A stretch of 64,000 nucleotides of DNA. Source: Nitzschia sp. DOCU1. Taxonomy: Eukaryota > Bacillariophyta > Bacillariophyceae > Bacillariales > Bacillariaceae. The position numbers were made by a program, and so were the translations under genes. Location of the stretch: positions 3,162,001 to 3,226,000 of the forward strand of contig OX595991.1 in NCBI GenBank assembly GCA_951394045.1, in the 5' to 3' direction. A model generated the notes under the pieces. That model did not search any database. It worked only from the letters and a program-made list of their open reading frames with translations, and was not told the DNA's origin. Shown in pieces: positions 1 to 11,626 of the stretch; positions within the stretch are counted from its first letter, which is position 1; every line of letters begins with the position of its first letter.

Positions 1-324
1 CTAGTAGCGCTATGTACTGCTAGGCAGACTACATAAAGTAGCAACATGATGAGCCGATAGCAGTAGGGGACGGTATTCAATGCCACGAGATTTCCCGCAA
101 TAGCTCCGACCACCACGACCACTCAAGACAATTTGCGAACGATACCCGTCGACTGCCAGACAGGGCTTGCCGGCGCGCCGACTCCCTCCAAGACTCATTT
201 GAGACCCGGCCAAGATCGTTTCGCTGTCGTTCATTTACATCCCATCCATTGCATCGACTTCCGTTTCTTCCAGTCTTTGTTGATGTTGCGGTTGCGAAAG
301 CACTACGGTAGTGTTACAAAAGAC

Positions 325-1959
325 ATGTCAGACTTTGAAGAGGTGTTGACTGCCCTTGGTCCTTTGCTGCACAAGTTTGGTCCTTCTGTGTGCAAATTTG
401 CCATGGAAGTTTGGAAGGTTCATCAGGGCAGCAGCAGTAGCATCGCTGGCAATTCCACGCGATCTAGAGGTCACCCTCCGACTTTGATTTTGGGTTCACC
501 CGCAGATGAACCAAAATTTATGGAAGGCTTAGCACTGTTATATTGTTCCGAGTCCATGAAAGCCTTTGATTGCGAAGTCGCCACCGAGTTCATCACACCG
601 GAACTCGACGTGGCCATGTGCCTGGCTTTGGGACAGCACAGCACCCTGCTTCGCAACCAACAATCTGCTCTTGGACGACAACCACGAGGCCACTTGACTC
701 TAAAGTATAATTCGCCCGTGGTGGTTCCCATGTTTCTCAAGAACCTGGACATGTTTCAAGGCATTTCCATTGTCGGCAATGTCAAATTATCCATACACAA
801 AAACAAGGCGCCCGATGAAGATTCCTGGCTAGAACTCACAAAAGCCCTTACACAAGTTTTTGGAAGCAACGGGCCCAGCTTGTTGTTGTTTCGTCGGTGT
901 TTTTTGTCCTTGCCTCGTCTGGAAAACATTCTACGACTTGTTCATGATGGCAACATTCGAGAATTTGTCCTTCAAAATGTCGAGCTAGAAGACAATGCCA
1001 AGGGAACAGCCATGATCCATCAATGTTTTGCAAAGATTTCAGACTCGTCAACGCAACTATTGGAACGTTTCAAAGTCGAGGCACATTCTTGGAGTGCGGC
1101 ACAATTAAGTCAAGTCATCCAACCCCTGGGGGGCATTTCCACCTTGAAACGCCTACATCTCGTGGGGGGAGATCTTTCATCGCGAGTCTTGCAAGTATTG
1201 TCCAACGACGTCTTGAAGCATTCGTCATGTCATTTAGAAGAATTGCTACTCAAATTTACCGATCGGTTATATGGAGAATGCGGCAATTCGGGCGTGGAAC
1301 ACTTTTGCAGTGCCTTGTCAGAGAGTAAACAACTACGCCGACTCGTAATCGAAATCGATGCCATGGACATGTTGGATATTCAACGGTTGGTCAATATGGC
1401 TGTGTCTCCAGGCAACCATATACACCATTTAGAGTTGATCTGTGGCGGTATCGCAGAGTGGACACGAAACTTTGGAACGATCCTGCCCATAAATGTGGTG
1501 AACGGGCAACAAAGCGAGGTTAATCCATCACAGCTGCGGCATTTGATTCTTCAAGACAAGACATGGTCCAAGCGACGTTTCGGATCTTTGGCCATGCTAC
1601 AACATCACTTGGACTTTTGGTTGCCTTTGGTTCGTGCCAACCGGTTGCCGTATCTTTGCAACTTTGGCAAGTACTATGGATTGGCTCATGTCGGACGAGA
1701 GGCGCTGCCGTTTGATTTGGACATGGATGCGCAACATCAAGTCAAGGAACTAAAACTATGGCTAGCACGCAACAAGGCTGGGCGTGCGTGCTTCCTTTTG
1801 CCACCTGCGGAACAAATACCGCTCGGCTTTTGGCCAGTAGTCCTCGAGCAAGCCGCAAAGAGAACGACTACTACAGGCCAAGCGGATTTGCCAGCCATGG
1901 AAGGCCTCTTTTATTTGGTACAAGAACTTGCAAAGGGCAGCATTATTAGAAGTCCGTGA
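325..1959 (+). CDS. Leucine-rich-repeat-like protein
   Basis: The frame is open from 133, but the ATG at 325 is the more likely start. The 64 residues before it look like translated leader, and the sequence after it (MSDFEEVLTALG) looks like an ordinary protein N-terminus. This gives 544 residues. From about residue 150 there are irregular repeats of leucines spaced as in LRR strands and helices (for example LKRLHLVGGDLSS, LEELLLKF, LRRLVIEIDA, IHHLELICGG). They match the LRR superfamily loosely and would form a solenoid for protein binding. I see no signal peptide, membrane segment or catalytic motif. Large families of such LRR-only proteins are known in diatoms, and the partner here is unknown. 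An upstream exon cannot be excluded because the window starts only 324 nt away. Confidence 0.7.
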   Translation: MSDFEEVLTALGPLLHKFGPSVCKFAMEVWKVHQGSSSSIAGNSTRSRGHPPTLILGSPADEPKFMEGLALLYCSESMKAFDCEVATEFITPELDVAMCLALGQHSTLLRNQQSALGRQPRGHLTLKYNSPVVVPMFLKNLDMFQGISIVGNVKLSIHKNKAPDEDSWLELTKALTQVFGSNGPSLLLFRRCFLSLPRLENILRLVHDGNIREFVLQNVELEDNAKGTAMIHQCFAKISDSSTQLLERFKVEAHSWSAAQLSQVIQPLGGISTLKRLHLVGGDLSSRVLQVLSNDVLKHSSCHLEELLLKFTDRLYGECGNSGVEHFCSALSESKQLRRLVIEIDAMDMLDIQRLVNMAVSPGNHIHHLELICGGIAEWTRNFGTILPINVVNGQQSEVNPSQLRHLILQDKTWSKRRFGSLAMLQHHLDFWLPLVRANRLPYLCNFGKYYGLAHVGREALPFDLDMDAQHQVKELKLWLARNKAGRACFLLPPAEQIPLGFWPVVLEQAAKRTTTTGQADLPAMEGLFYLVQELAKGSIIRSP

Positions 1960-2555
1960 CAATCTTTGAGAATGCATATTGCTCTAGGGCAATTCTACGA
2001 AGATATCAATCCGAGTGAATTTTTTCTTTAAAGAAGACAACGCTGGGTGAGTGGCTTTTCCCCGACCCGCGCACCCCTGTCGCAAATGGGTTTTAGCACT
2101 AATACAAAACCAGCTACTCAGCTACTCCTGTACTCTGTGCACTATAATAGTAAAAAGGCTGTAATGGCACCTGTGCCTTCGTGGACCACCGGCCTGTGGC
2201 GAGAAGAACCAGATGTCCTATCTTCGCCCTCGCCCTCCTTAGAAGCCTTGCTGCCGCCTGCTTCAAAGACAATGTCCACAAATCACAGCAGAAGCATAAT
2301 GGGGTTTAGAACTGGCGTCGGCTGATGTTCGGAGTGAGTCAGAAGAGAGCCGACTTAAACTTCTTCAATGTAATTTTACATCTCGCAATCAAGGTTCATG
2401 TAGTGTTTGCGGTAACCTTTCAAAGCAAAAGTGTGTTGCTATCGATGCGACATAATAGAAGTTGTTATATAATTAGGAGGTTTTGGAGCTTGAAGCTCCA
2501 TCAAAAATGAATAGAATAGAAATACAAAAGACTGAGAATTAAAGACCGACAGCAC
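1960..2555. other. Intergenic, no gene seen
   Basis: This lies between two genes that end toward each other. The part from about 2325 to 2540 is AT-rich. The short open frames show no recognisable protein pattern. Confidence 0.5.
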
Positions 2556-3161
2556 TCAATTCAAAGGTGGTATGGCTGCCCAGCGATATTCTGCGCTTCT
2601 CTCCTGAATCATCATGAACTTGACTTTTCGAAATGTCTCGGGGGTTGAAGGATCTGTTTTGCGCCGCTTTTTCAGAAACGAGCTCTTTCTCGGTCCCAAT
2701 TCACGTTTGGAAGTAGTAGTCAAGATCTCGCTGAAAGACCAGTGCCAAGCCTCGGGGCACTCGTCCGTATCCACATCGATGGAAGGTTTGTGTAAGAGAT
2801 CAGGGAGGGCGATTTCTTGTGCGTCCGTTTCATAGAACGGATCTTTGAGCTTCATCATTGCGACAAGTATATTCATTCGGAATTGAACGATATCGGCTTG
2901 ATTTCTTAACAGGGCCAACTTCCCATCGTCCAATTCATCTTCGAGCTTTCTACTTGCAAGTCGAAAACCTTCATAGCCTTTATCATCGTCTGGCATTGAA
3001 ATGCATGTATCCTGGGCAAAGCCATCAAGGCAAACGGCCGGCAATTCGCAAAAGATCATGGTAAAGATGATGTCTGAAGGAAAACAGTCGATCATGAAGA
3101 AAAATGGCGTTTGCACCAAAAAATGAACCCGGGAAGCTGTATTTTTGATGGGAGTCTTCAT
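2556..3161 (-). CDS. Hypothetical protein, 201 residues
   Basis: This single open frame has an ATG start at 3161. I do not recognise the family. The middle is charged and helical-looking (residues about 60-110, with SRKLEDELDDGKLALLRNQ). The C-terminal third holds a basic cluster (KKRRK) that could be a nuclear localisation signal. The first 45 residues are hydrophobic and rich in Phe, Ile and Met. They could be a poor leader or untranslated sequence, in which case translation would start at a later Met. The shadow frames on the other strand are shorter and less protein-like. Composition and length support a real gene, but the start is uncertain. Confidence 0.5.
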   Translation of the reverse strand: MKTPIKNTASRVHFLVQTPFFFMIDCFPSDIIFTMIFCELPAVCLDGFAQDTCISMPDDDKGYEGFRLASRKLEDELDDGKLALLRNQADIVQFRMNILVAMMKLKDPFYETDAQEIALPDLLHKPSIDVDTDECPEAWHWSFSEILTTTSKRELGPRKSSFLKKRRKTDPSTPETFRKVKFMMIQERSAEYRWAAIPPLN

Positions 3162-4138
3162 TGAACGGGTAACTCGCCGAACAAGTAGTAGTGCATTTGA
3201 AAGTTCGATTGGGCCAAGGGGGCAATGAGGCGACTTGGCAACTCCAACCTTTCACATCAGCTCTCCAACAGAAGGTTTTTTCGCGAGTTTCATGAGACGG
3301 CCAAAAACGTGAGGCCGATGGCAACTATGAAGCGAAGAGCATCACATGATGTCTGGGTGTGGCACAATAATACCTAATGACAAATGATATGCCTGTTTTT
3401 GGCCGCCCTAATTGTTTTTGGGGGTGGTCGTGTATTTTAACACAACTCCGATTCTCGTAGCGAGTTGTAGCTGATGGCTGAAGGCCATGTGTTACAACTC
3501 CACCTCGAATGCGCTGAGATGCCGAGATGACTTTTCCAGTAAGATCCATAGTTGTTTCAATGAGATCTTGTCAAGAACATAGACCTCTTCAAAACAATCA
3601 AACTGACAGTTCGAATTGGATGCTGTCGCCTTGGCGACTTCGAAGGTAGATCTGACTCTTTCCGATCTATGAAGAGTCGCGCACTGCGACTGCGCGAGCT
3701 CTCTTTTGCGCGCCTATGATCCGAACTGCGGCATTCCATACCCTAACGACTCGGCAACGATGCTAGCTTGTGTAGTAGTACTTGTTCAATGATTAGTATT
3801 ATAGAATTGTAGATGGAATTGTCCTGTAGCTTTCTCGCATGGGGCAAAACATATCTTCTTCCTTCCCATCTCGAAACCATTGAATGGTGGGCGTGGCTGC
3901 AAGAGTGGCATCTCTCTTGACGCACTCAGTACAGCCATCCGCACCTCTTTCAAATACCATACAATATATCCATCGTGCAATCGTACACTGTGACGATAAA
4001 TGGAATGGAACACCTCCCAAAACCAAGGCAACCGAAGGGTATCACGGGGGTATCCATGCGGCCTCCTGACTCACGGACCTCGCCATCCTTCATCCCATCT
4101 CTCTTCTTCTCTCGTGCCTTGAGGTGTTGTTGCTACAT
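3162..4138. other. Intergenic, no gene seen
   Basis: This holds the presumed promoter of the minus-strand gene that starts at 3161 and the 3' flank of the minus-strand gene that ends at 4139. Open frames are all under 90 codons, overlap in several frames and show no family pattern. Confidence 0.45.
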
Positions 4139-4714
4139 TTAAAACCACGAAGTTCGTGGCTTTTGTGGATTGTGGGTAGTCATGCGACGTACCACTTTGG
4201 CATGATGGGGGCGTCCGTGTTCTCTAGCCCGCATAGCTTCCAGGGCTTCGTTCGGATTCATGCCCTGGAAGGCAATCGATTCGTCTTGGCGATTGGACTC
4301 GCGTCGTTGCAAACCCGCTCGAAAAGTACGGTATTTCTGACAATCCGAAGGCATTTCAAAGCCTGGAGGAAGATGCTTTTCTAGCAAGGAGACACAATAC
4401 TTTTCAGTGAGAGCTGCAAACGTATCGTCTGAGATAGAAGAACAAACGAACGAGTGTCAGCCTCATTATCATGCCATCAACAGAGACATTGGGTCAATAC
4501 TACATGCTCGACTTACCGTCATCAAACAAGTTTTCCTCTAAAGACACAAAAGAAGAAAAAGAGAAGAGGTGATGTGAGTCAAAATAAGTCTTGCGAAAAA
4601 GTACAAGGCATGCCCCAGATTTTCATGTCATTACTTACGCAAAAGATCGTTCTCGTTACGAATGCTGTTTCGGCGGGCAAAGTTAAAGGCTTGGGCGTGG
4701 ATACTGGTCGTCAT
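4139..4714 (-). CDS. Small three-exon gene with a 21-nt exon, unknown function
   Basis: The exons are 4714-4639, 4537-4517 and 4428-4139. Both introns have GTAAG donors and AG acceptors and are 101 and 88 nt long. Exon lengths of 76, 21 and 290 nt add up to 129 codons including the stop, so the phases agree. The protein is 128 residues long and hydrophilic. It has an acidic patch where exons 2 and 3 join (FDDDDTF) and a basic, His-rich C-terminus (REHGRPHHAKVVRRM, ending in TSW-F). I do not recognise the family and see no signal peptide or membrane segment. The middle exon codes for only seven residues. Gene finders would easily miss it, although skipping it keeps the frame. Confidence 0.7.
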
Positions 4715-5396
4715 GGTGGTGAAGTTGGATGTTGACTTTATGATACACGTGATGGTTGTGTTGAGAAGGGTCTTGAGGGCCTGGAATGATGAGCACGACA
4801 AGAGTTTGACATCACAATGAAAGGGGAAGCAGAAAACGATCTTCTGCGAAAGAATAGCGTACTGGTATCCAAAAAACGAAAGATACCACATCGTATCCAA
4901 GAGAGCGCCGAATCAGAATTTGCTCGTAGGACTTGGTACACATTGAACAGAACGGATAACGGTGACGTGGCTAGCTATCTTTCATACTTATGGTTGCGAC
5001 ATTCTGCGTGTCAGCCCTCCGCTTCGTGTGACATCCGAAGAATGCCACGAACAGGCGAACGAGGAAAATGGCGAAGGTCAACTTTGACATGTCATCCGTC
5101 TTGCCTTCCATCCGTCATACCGATCTCTTTTACCGCCAAGAAAGATCGCGTTTGGGACGTTGTGGAGCCCTTGCGATCAAAGGTTTGGCCGACGTCCGGC
5201 GTGCACGAATCGTCCCACAAGATTCAACTCGGGAGTCCGCATGCGAGGTGACAGATAATTAGACACGGTAGATTCTTGACTAGATTTTGCAGCAAAAGTG
5301 CGGGGCTAGCGTTATATACATAGTAGTTACGTTTAAAAGAGACAAACACAATTATGTGTAGTATATATCATATGTAAAGACAAGACACAAATTTTA
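4715..5396. other. Intergenic with a dispersed-repeat copy
   Basis: This region is upstream of the minus-strand gene at 4714. It contains one copy (4981-5154) of a repeat that recurs at 12274-12430. The 64-codon frame from 5068 starts inside that repeat and is not convincing as a gene. Confidence 0.5.
4981..5154 (+). repeat. Dispersed repeat R, copy 1
   Basis: This stretch of about 170 bp matches 12274-12430 in the same orientation with small indels. Shared blocks include TTCATACTTATGG, GCGACATTCTGCGT, ATGGCGAAGGTCAACTTTGA and TTTTACCGCCAAGAAAG. It could be a shared promoter element, a fragment of a mobile element, or the relic of a short coding exon, because the block from the ATG reads MAKVNFD in both copies. 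Confidence 0.75.
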
Positions 5397-8300
5397 TCAT
5401 GGTTGTGGCGCCTGTGTCGGATTGTCCGATGCAAGAGGAGTTGGCGCATCGGTAAGACCCAATGAGGATGTATCGCTAGGTTTGGGGCTTGGTTCCATAG
5501 AGGGTGTAGTAGGTGTTGTTGTGGGTTCCGTGGAAGGGTCAAGCGTATCGAGAAAGAGTAGTGACGAGTCAGGGACAAAGGAAGCAGCACCACCGGCACT
5601 CATTGCCGCCGACGAGGAGAGGCAGCCTGTCACATCAAAGAGTGGACTTCCGTCATCGGTCAACCATTGCGCAGCGCAAGGCGTAGTTGGGATGTCGACT
5701 TTTCTTGATTTGATGCCTTGATTCTCGCAGTTTTTCTGGATTGAATAAACTTCCCAATTGAGTGCTAAGTTCCACGTACTGCTCGCTGGACACCAATAAA
5801 TCATGAACCAAAAACTTATGTAAACCGTCGGGGGGTCGTTCGGGGACTTATCATAGAACCCTGACGATTCGAACTCCTCGTATGTAAATCCACCTATGTT
5901 GTTACGGAAGTCGAGCCGATCATCCACAACCGAGAGACCCCCCGGTAGTTTGCCGACTACTTCAACATTCAGCGTCGAGATAACTTTTTGATCCTTGCAA
6001 ACGAAACCAAAGGCCCCACATCGATATTCTGCAGAGACGCAGGTGGTTGGACAGCAATCCCCTCCGTCTGATGGTGGGCAAGTAAAAGAAAGGATTTGGC
6101 GAAGTAGAAGGTCCATGAGTGAACTGTAGAGTGATTCGTACCAAAGCAGAGTAGAGGTCGTACTGCACTTACCATATTCACACTCTTTGGAGTTCCATGG
6201 ATCCCAGTACGAACAATACCCATCACCTGAGCCAACGAATTCGTGAGTGCACTTTTGGCAGCATCGATTACCAAGCGTGGGATACCCGACCACTACGTAC
6301 CAACCTCATTTTCTCCACTCGCTTCGAGACCAAGGTAAGCTATACATTCTGGTGTAGTGTCGTAGGTGTTGGTGGTACTGTTAGCGCCATCCAAAAAGGG
6401 ACTCGTAGGATTTTTGCAGTCGTAGTATTTATAAAGTCCACAAGGGTAAACTGTACTGTTGCAAGTGTCTGAAAAACACAAGCACACGAATTATCATTTG
6501 AGCCGACGTGAAAGCTACAATGCATAGAAGAAAATCTTCAAACACTTCCTTACCTGGGCAGCAATCTCCGCCATCCCAGTTGCATTCTGCTGTGTTGTGA
6601 ATATTTTCGTCAGTGAAATCGAAACTGTCGCAATATCCTAGTCACGTCCGACGAAAAAGAAGAAGAGTGAGAAACGGGGAATCTCAGCTTGCACTTGAGG
6701 AAACCCGATGTTATACCGTACCATCGCCTGAAGAAGAACAAGGTTGGATGCAAATGTGTGACACGTCAGAAACACGGTAAAGCATTAAATGTCGCTTTAC
6801 CTTGGCTTCCCTTACCTATCCAATACGACGGTTCTGCTTTGCAGCCATCCGGTGGCGGTGCACGATAGAAGCGACTTCTCGGGTCGTAACATACGAACCC
6901 TCCTTCACCGCAAGTGAAACAATCGTCCGTGCACGTATCGGGGCAGCAATCGCCCCCGTCAAAACCGTTGGCTCCATTATTCAAATCCAGGTCGCACCAT
7001 CCTATTGCCCCGTTTTATATTCCATTCAAAAAGTGAGGAACTGTCGAGGACTCAAAAAAGCAGAATTATTTTGTACTCACCATCCCCAATTGCAGTAAGA
7101 CAAACTAGTGTTGTATCGGTACAGTTGTAGAATTGGGCATCGCTGCAGGTTTGTCCCTGGGGCGTTGTACATGTACTTCGGCAGCAATCTTTGTTATCAA
7201 AGGCACACTCAATGACATTCAGCTCATTATTGCAAATTCCGTCCCCAAGAGAGTTAAGAAGAGCCAAGTTGCCTCCAAGAACATTTGAAAGATATGTTGC
7301 ACACCGTTCAACAAGAATGTTCAGATTTGAGCCGTCCGAGCGGCAGTCAAAACCGTCTTCTCCGCAGTCAAAGGTCCAATCTTCGCAAGTAGATTCGCAG
7401 CAATCACCGCCGTCTAGAGTAGTAAAAATGAGGCAACCCATACAGCCTGGTGAGATCGATGATGCGAAATGGGTGCGGCCCTTGACCCCTGCAGCAGGTT
7501 TCCACTTACCCCAGCCACAGCTTGCTACGTTGTAGATGTATTCCGGAGGGTCTGACTTCGAGACTATATCACGGTCACAATATCCATCCTACGATAGTTT
7601 CATGGTCGATAGGAGCAAGACAGCATCATGTGTTAGCCAATGGTCACACTCGCGAGATAGATCATACACAAAAAAAACCAGCGCCGACACGTCCGACCGT
7701 TCGTGTGCTCACGTCGGCCCACAAGCCGTACCCCTCGCATTTCAACTTACACCAATTCTTCGTTCCGTCCCATCTGGCACTATGCAGTCTTTCCACTGCG
7801 AATATCCATTAGGGCTCTCAAAGAGCGAAGCTGCTACATCTGCCAAGTTCTCGCCACGAGCTAGCTCCGGTGCCTGCCAAACCGAAAAGATTTCGAATCT
7901 CCCGGCAGGGATGACCGGCGGTGGCACCCCTTGGTCTTGAAGTTTTCGGCGTCTCGCATTCTGAACTACATCCCTGAAGGTTTCTTCAAACTCGCCTTCC
8001 GCAATGGCGCCGTTCTTTGCGTCCTTTCGACAATAGCACCGATTTTCGTCACTGACTTGCATTCGTCGTCGTCGACCGGATCCACGATCGCGCCGATTGT
8101 CAAACAAATCTTCATTCGGGTTACAACCACGGCAACTGCCTCCAAGTTTAAGGAAGAAGAGAACTCGGGAAATTCCATTCTGGTCGGTTTCTCGAAGCGT
8201 CGTATACTCAGCCGAAACGACCGTCTCCGGACGGCGAAAGAGCTCATCACAGTAGTTGACCGCGAGCAGATTGTACTCGTAGATGAGGGCTGAACCGAGC

Positions 8301-11300
8301 AAAGCTGCATCGTCACTTGTCACATCACCATTAACGGAAGCATCAATGACAATGGTAGTCTCGAATGCGGTTATTTCGAGAGCGCACTCAACGATTTCAA
8401 CTTCCTCGAGCGTCACACCATCTACAAAGGGAAGGGTGGAAAGAGCCCGTACCAAGTCTTCTTCTGTTACAGCGACATTCTCTGAAGTCGGAGGGCAAAA
8501 GCAGCTGTCAACTCTCTCTTTCACAAGGTTGGCTGCTGTATCTTGTTCATCTTCACCATCTCCTTGCAGATTACGACGGGCACTTGTTTGATCGAACAAT
8601 TCAGAGTCGCTCGTACACCCTCGGCAAGTGCCTGTTACCAAAAGAAGCAACTGGCTTTCGGAAGAGGCCGAAGAGATGGGATCAAAAGGCAACGACGGAG
8701 CAAAAGTCGGATTGGAAATGTTGAGATTTAGACCAAACAAATCTCCAGTAGACGACATTGTTGGGGAAATTGATGGTGTGAGACTGGACAGCTGAGCTCT
8801 TCGTTCTTGTTCCAAAGCGATGCGAGCCCAGAGCTTTCGATTCCCCGTACTCTCAAGAGCAACTCCTTCCGTTACATTCACAAAAATTTCAAATCCAGTT
8901 AGCTCCCGAAACAGAGGGTCGCATCCGTTAAGCGTTTGATTTTTGTAGTTGTCAACAGCAGTCTGGCCAAGCTGGTTCAGCTTTTCCTCCGTATCGGCAG
9001 ATCCGCTGATGTTCAGTAAAATGGACCTGCGAAAAGTTGTCAGGAATTTACACTCAGAAACTTCGCTAATCGTCTCCAGTTCAAGGCGATCAACCAACGC
9101 TCGATAATTCTGGATTACTTCGGGCTCACTAGGCCCAAGATCCTCAGACGAACTCGTGCTACAGTAGCACGTCGTACTGTCGAGTTGCAGCCGTCGAAGA
9201 GTACGATGGTTGGGCTTCCACCCAAGCTTGCGTGCTCGAAGCGACGTTGGTTCCGTCTTGTTGAGGCGAAAAGCTTCGGGGTCGTACACAGGAAATGTTT
9301 CATTGCAGGCACCTCGGCAAGTACCAATCACAGAAATCTCAAAGGAAGCGATAGTTCCACCTGAGGAAATCTTGTAAGAGAGAGCTTCGGCACTAGACAA
9401 CCGACGGAAGTATGGGTCACAATATCGCCTAGCGAGACCGTTGTAGCCTTTGACAAACTGGGTCTCCAGCAAGCCGATATCGTTGTCCGAGATAGAAGTT
9501 GTAGTATTCGCAATGAGTTCGTACTCTACTACCACGACGTCCGAGAAAAGGCTGAAACTTGATGAACAAGAAACTTCCTTCACTTGCATCACGTCAGCAA
9601 CTTGAGTAGTAGTTGCGAAGCCAATGTCCGGCAGCAAGGCTTGGGAGAGTTCGATATCCGAAGTCCCACCCGAATCAAGAATGACATCTCTCAATGCTTG
9701 CGTCAAGGGACCGATCAACCCCTGATCGGGCACACCTTGCTGCTTTATTTCAATGGGACAAAGGCAAGTGGAGGAGTTTTGAACGTTCACCATACCAAAG
9801 AGTTGGCCTTTGCAACCAAAACATTCAAAGGTCACTTGCAGAAAGAGCTCCACATCGTCGCTTGTTTGGGCCGTGTCAGGCAGCCGGCGGTTGCGTTGTC
9901 TTGTGTTGGTGTCGTCATCAGGGCGCACGGCCAAGATGGTACGGCGAGCTAGGTCGCACGTTCCCTCCGCGAAGCTACCCACTTGATGGAAGCTGTTTAT
10001 AAAGTTTGCGATGATCGCATCTTGCTCTTTAGCGGAAACATCCGCTCCAGCTGCTTCGGGATCTCGTGTGAGAACGACGCTCACCGCGGCAGTGTGCTGC
10101 TGGAGGTCAGCACTGGACATGCCGGTGGTACACTCTTCCACCCGCTCTGCGTCGACGACGTCCAGAAGAGGACCCAGTTCACTCGCTTGATTCCTGGTGT
10201 TGTATGCTTGAATGAATGCGCGGCGAGTAGGACCCGGACAGAAGCACGGAGGTGCGACTGCTAGTTCTCGTCGATTCCCACTTGCAGTATCGTTGACTGC
10301 TGGTTGTTCCTGGGCACGGCGCCTGAACAACTCTATTGGAACATAGGGACATCCCACGCAGGAGCCAGTGAGGCGAACGATGACTTCGACCTCTGAGCTT
10401 GTGGTTCCACCTCGATGAGTCTCCACTAGCTCGGCTAGAGTCATCGTTCGATATGCCCCCTCCTGTTCACAAGTCGCAATGGCGGTGTACGTTTCCACAA
10501 GACCAGTGAGGATTGGAGCAAGCAATACAAGCAATTCTGCGTTGGCCAAGTCTCCCACGTTCGGAATTGGACTTGTCAGTCGAATCGCCCAATAAAGGCT
10601 GTCATATGTCACGGTTGGCGCAATGCATGTCTCAGCTTGCGTAGGGGCATTCGTTATATATGATGGGGGTCGAGTTTCACCGGCGTCATTTACAGGTGCG
10701 GGGGTCGCAACGTTAGTCTCAGGTTTCGGCGGTAACGTCGCCTTGTCGATTTCTACCCCGATTGGTTTATCATTCTCGTTGTCTTGCAAACCCCGGTATG
10801 TGGGGCTTTGCAAATGCGAGGGCACAGAAAGGTCCTCGAATGTGTGGGTCGTTTCACCCGACAGGAGATTCACACCTTCCGCATGCAACAGAGAAACGCC
10901 ATTGACCATGGTCATTGACACAAAAGCAACAGCAGATAAAATATGTTCATCCATCAACAACGCACCCGCAGTCGGGATGTTCTCCCTCGTGGCTGTTGTC
11001 GAAGCGCCCTCCACCACCGACAACAAACCAAGAAGATCCTGTTTTCTCGGCGTGGTGCTCGTCTCCAATATCAACCGAAATGGTTTCTGTGGAGTCAATT
11101 TGAACTTGAACATGACATGTGTCCCATCTCGGTTTACGATTCGGTGCCGGATCTTGTCAGATGACGGAAACGCCGAAGTTCGACCAGGTGTTGACGGAGG
11201 ACGATCAGAAATGAGCCCATCCTCGTCCCCTGGTGCTACTACGCCAATCCTCTTCAAATAATGAGCGCTCCCTTTTCTCGAATTATACTCGAGTGTCCTC

Positions 11301-11626
11301 TCGTCGGCGACTGCAGCGCTGGGCTCTTCAATGCGCCAGAACACTCCTGCATCTTTCCAGTGAAGGTCGAGCCCCCCAATCTCGAGAATGACTGTGACTG
11401 ACTTTTCCTTTGGTGCAGCAGGAGGCTTGACAAACTCTCTTTCCGAGTTCCTGTTCCGTGCTGCTGCGTTCTCGTCGCCCTCTCCTTGTCCAGCAGTCGA
11501 TCTTGTGACAGCACCACCACCGTCGTTCTTAGTGGCGTTCGTCTTCGCAGCGGCACTACAAATGTTGGGAAGAAGAACCAACAAGAGCAACCAACAGACG
11601 AGCGCTCCTTTTTTGACGGCTGCCAT
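5397..11626 (-). CDS. Secreted modular protein with five Cys-rich modules and five Notch-type LNR repeats
   Basis: I joined nine exons: 11626-7751, 7588-7510, 7413-7081, 7001-6816, 6727-6722, 6637-6554, 6468-6301, 6226-6173 and 6067-5397. All introns are GT-AG (74-162 nt) and the phases agree, giving 1,818 residues. The ATG at 11626 starts a clear signal peptide (about residues 1-25); the earlier in-frame ATG at 11716 would bury it. The first exon encodes five diverged modules. Each has a C-[RVF]-G-C motif followed by LF and then a CxC pair (GTCRGC, GSCVGC, FECFGC and similar). The later exons encode five LNR units of the form GDG-C-...-DGGDCC-x-TC. LNR units bind calcium in Notch and in some secreted proteases and receptors. 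The C-terminus is rich in Pro, Thr and Ser, with no membrane segment. The likely role is an extracellular or cell-surface adhesion or wall protein, which is inference. Confidence 0.85.
6722..6727 (-). other. Six-nucleotide micro-exon of the LNR gene
   Basis: The exon GCGATG lies between a TTCAG acceptor and a GTACGG donor, with introns of 88 and 84 nt on either side. Including it restores the Gly-Asp-Gly that opens the LNR units here. Skipping it keeps the frame but loses two residues of that motif. Confidence 0.7.

Noticed and set aside
133..324. Upstream extension of the LRR-like protein from an ATG at 133
   Set aside because: The extra 64 residues look like translated leader; the ATG at 325 opens on ordinary protein sequence.
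10623..11261. 212-codon plus-strand frame
   Set aside because: It lies opposite the first exon of the LNR gene, which has a signal peptide and repeated Cys motifs. The plus-strand frame has no pattern of its own.
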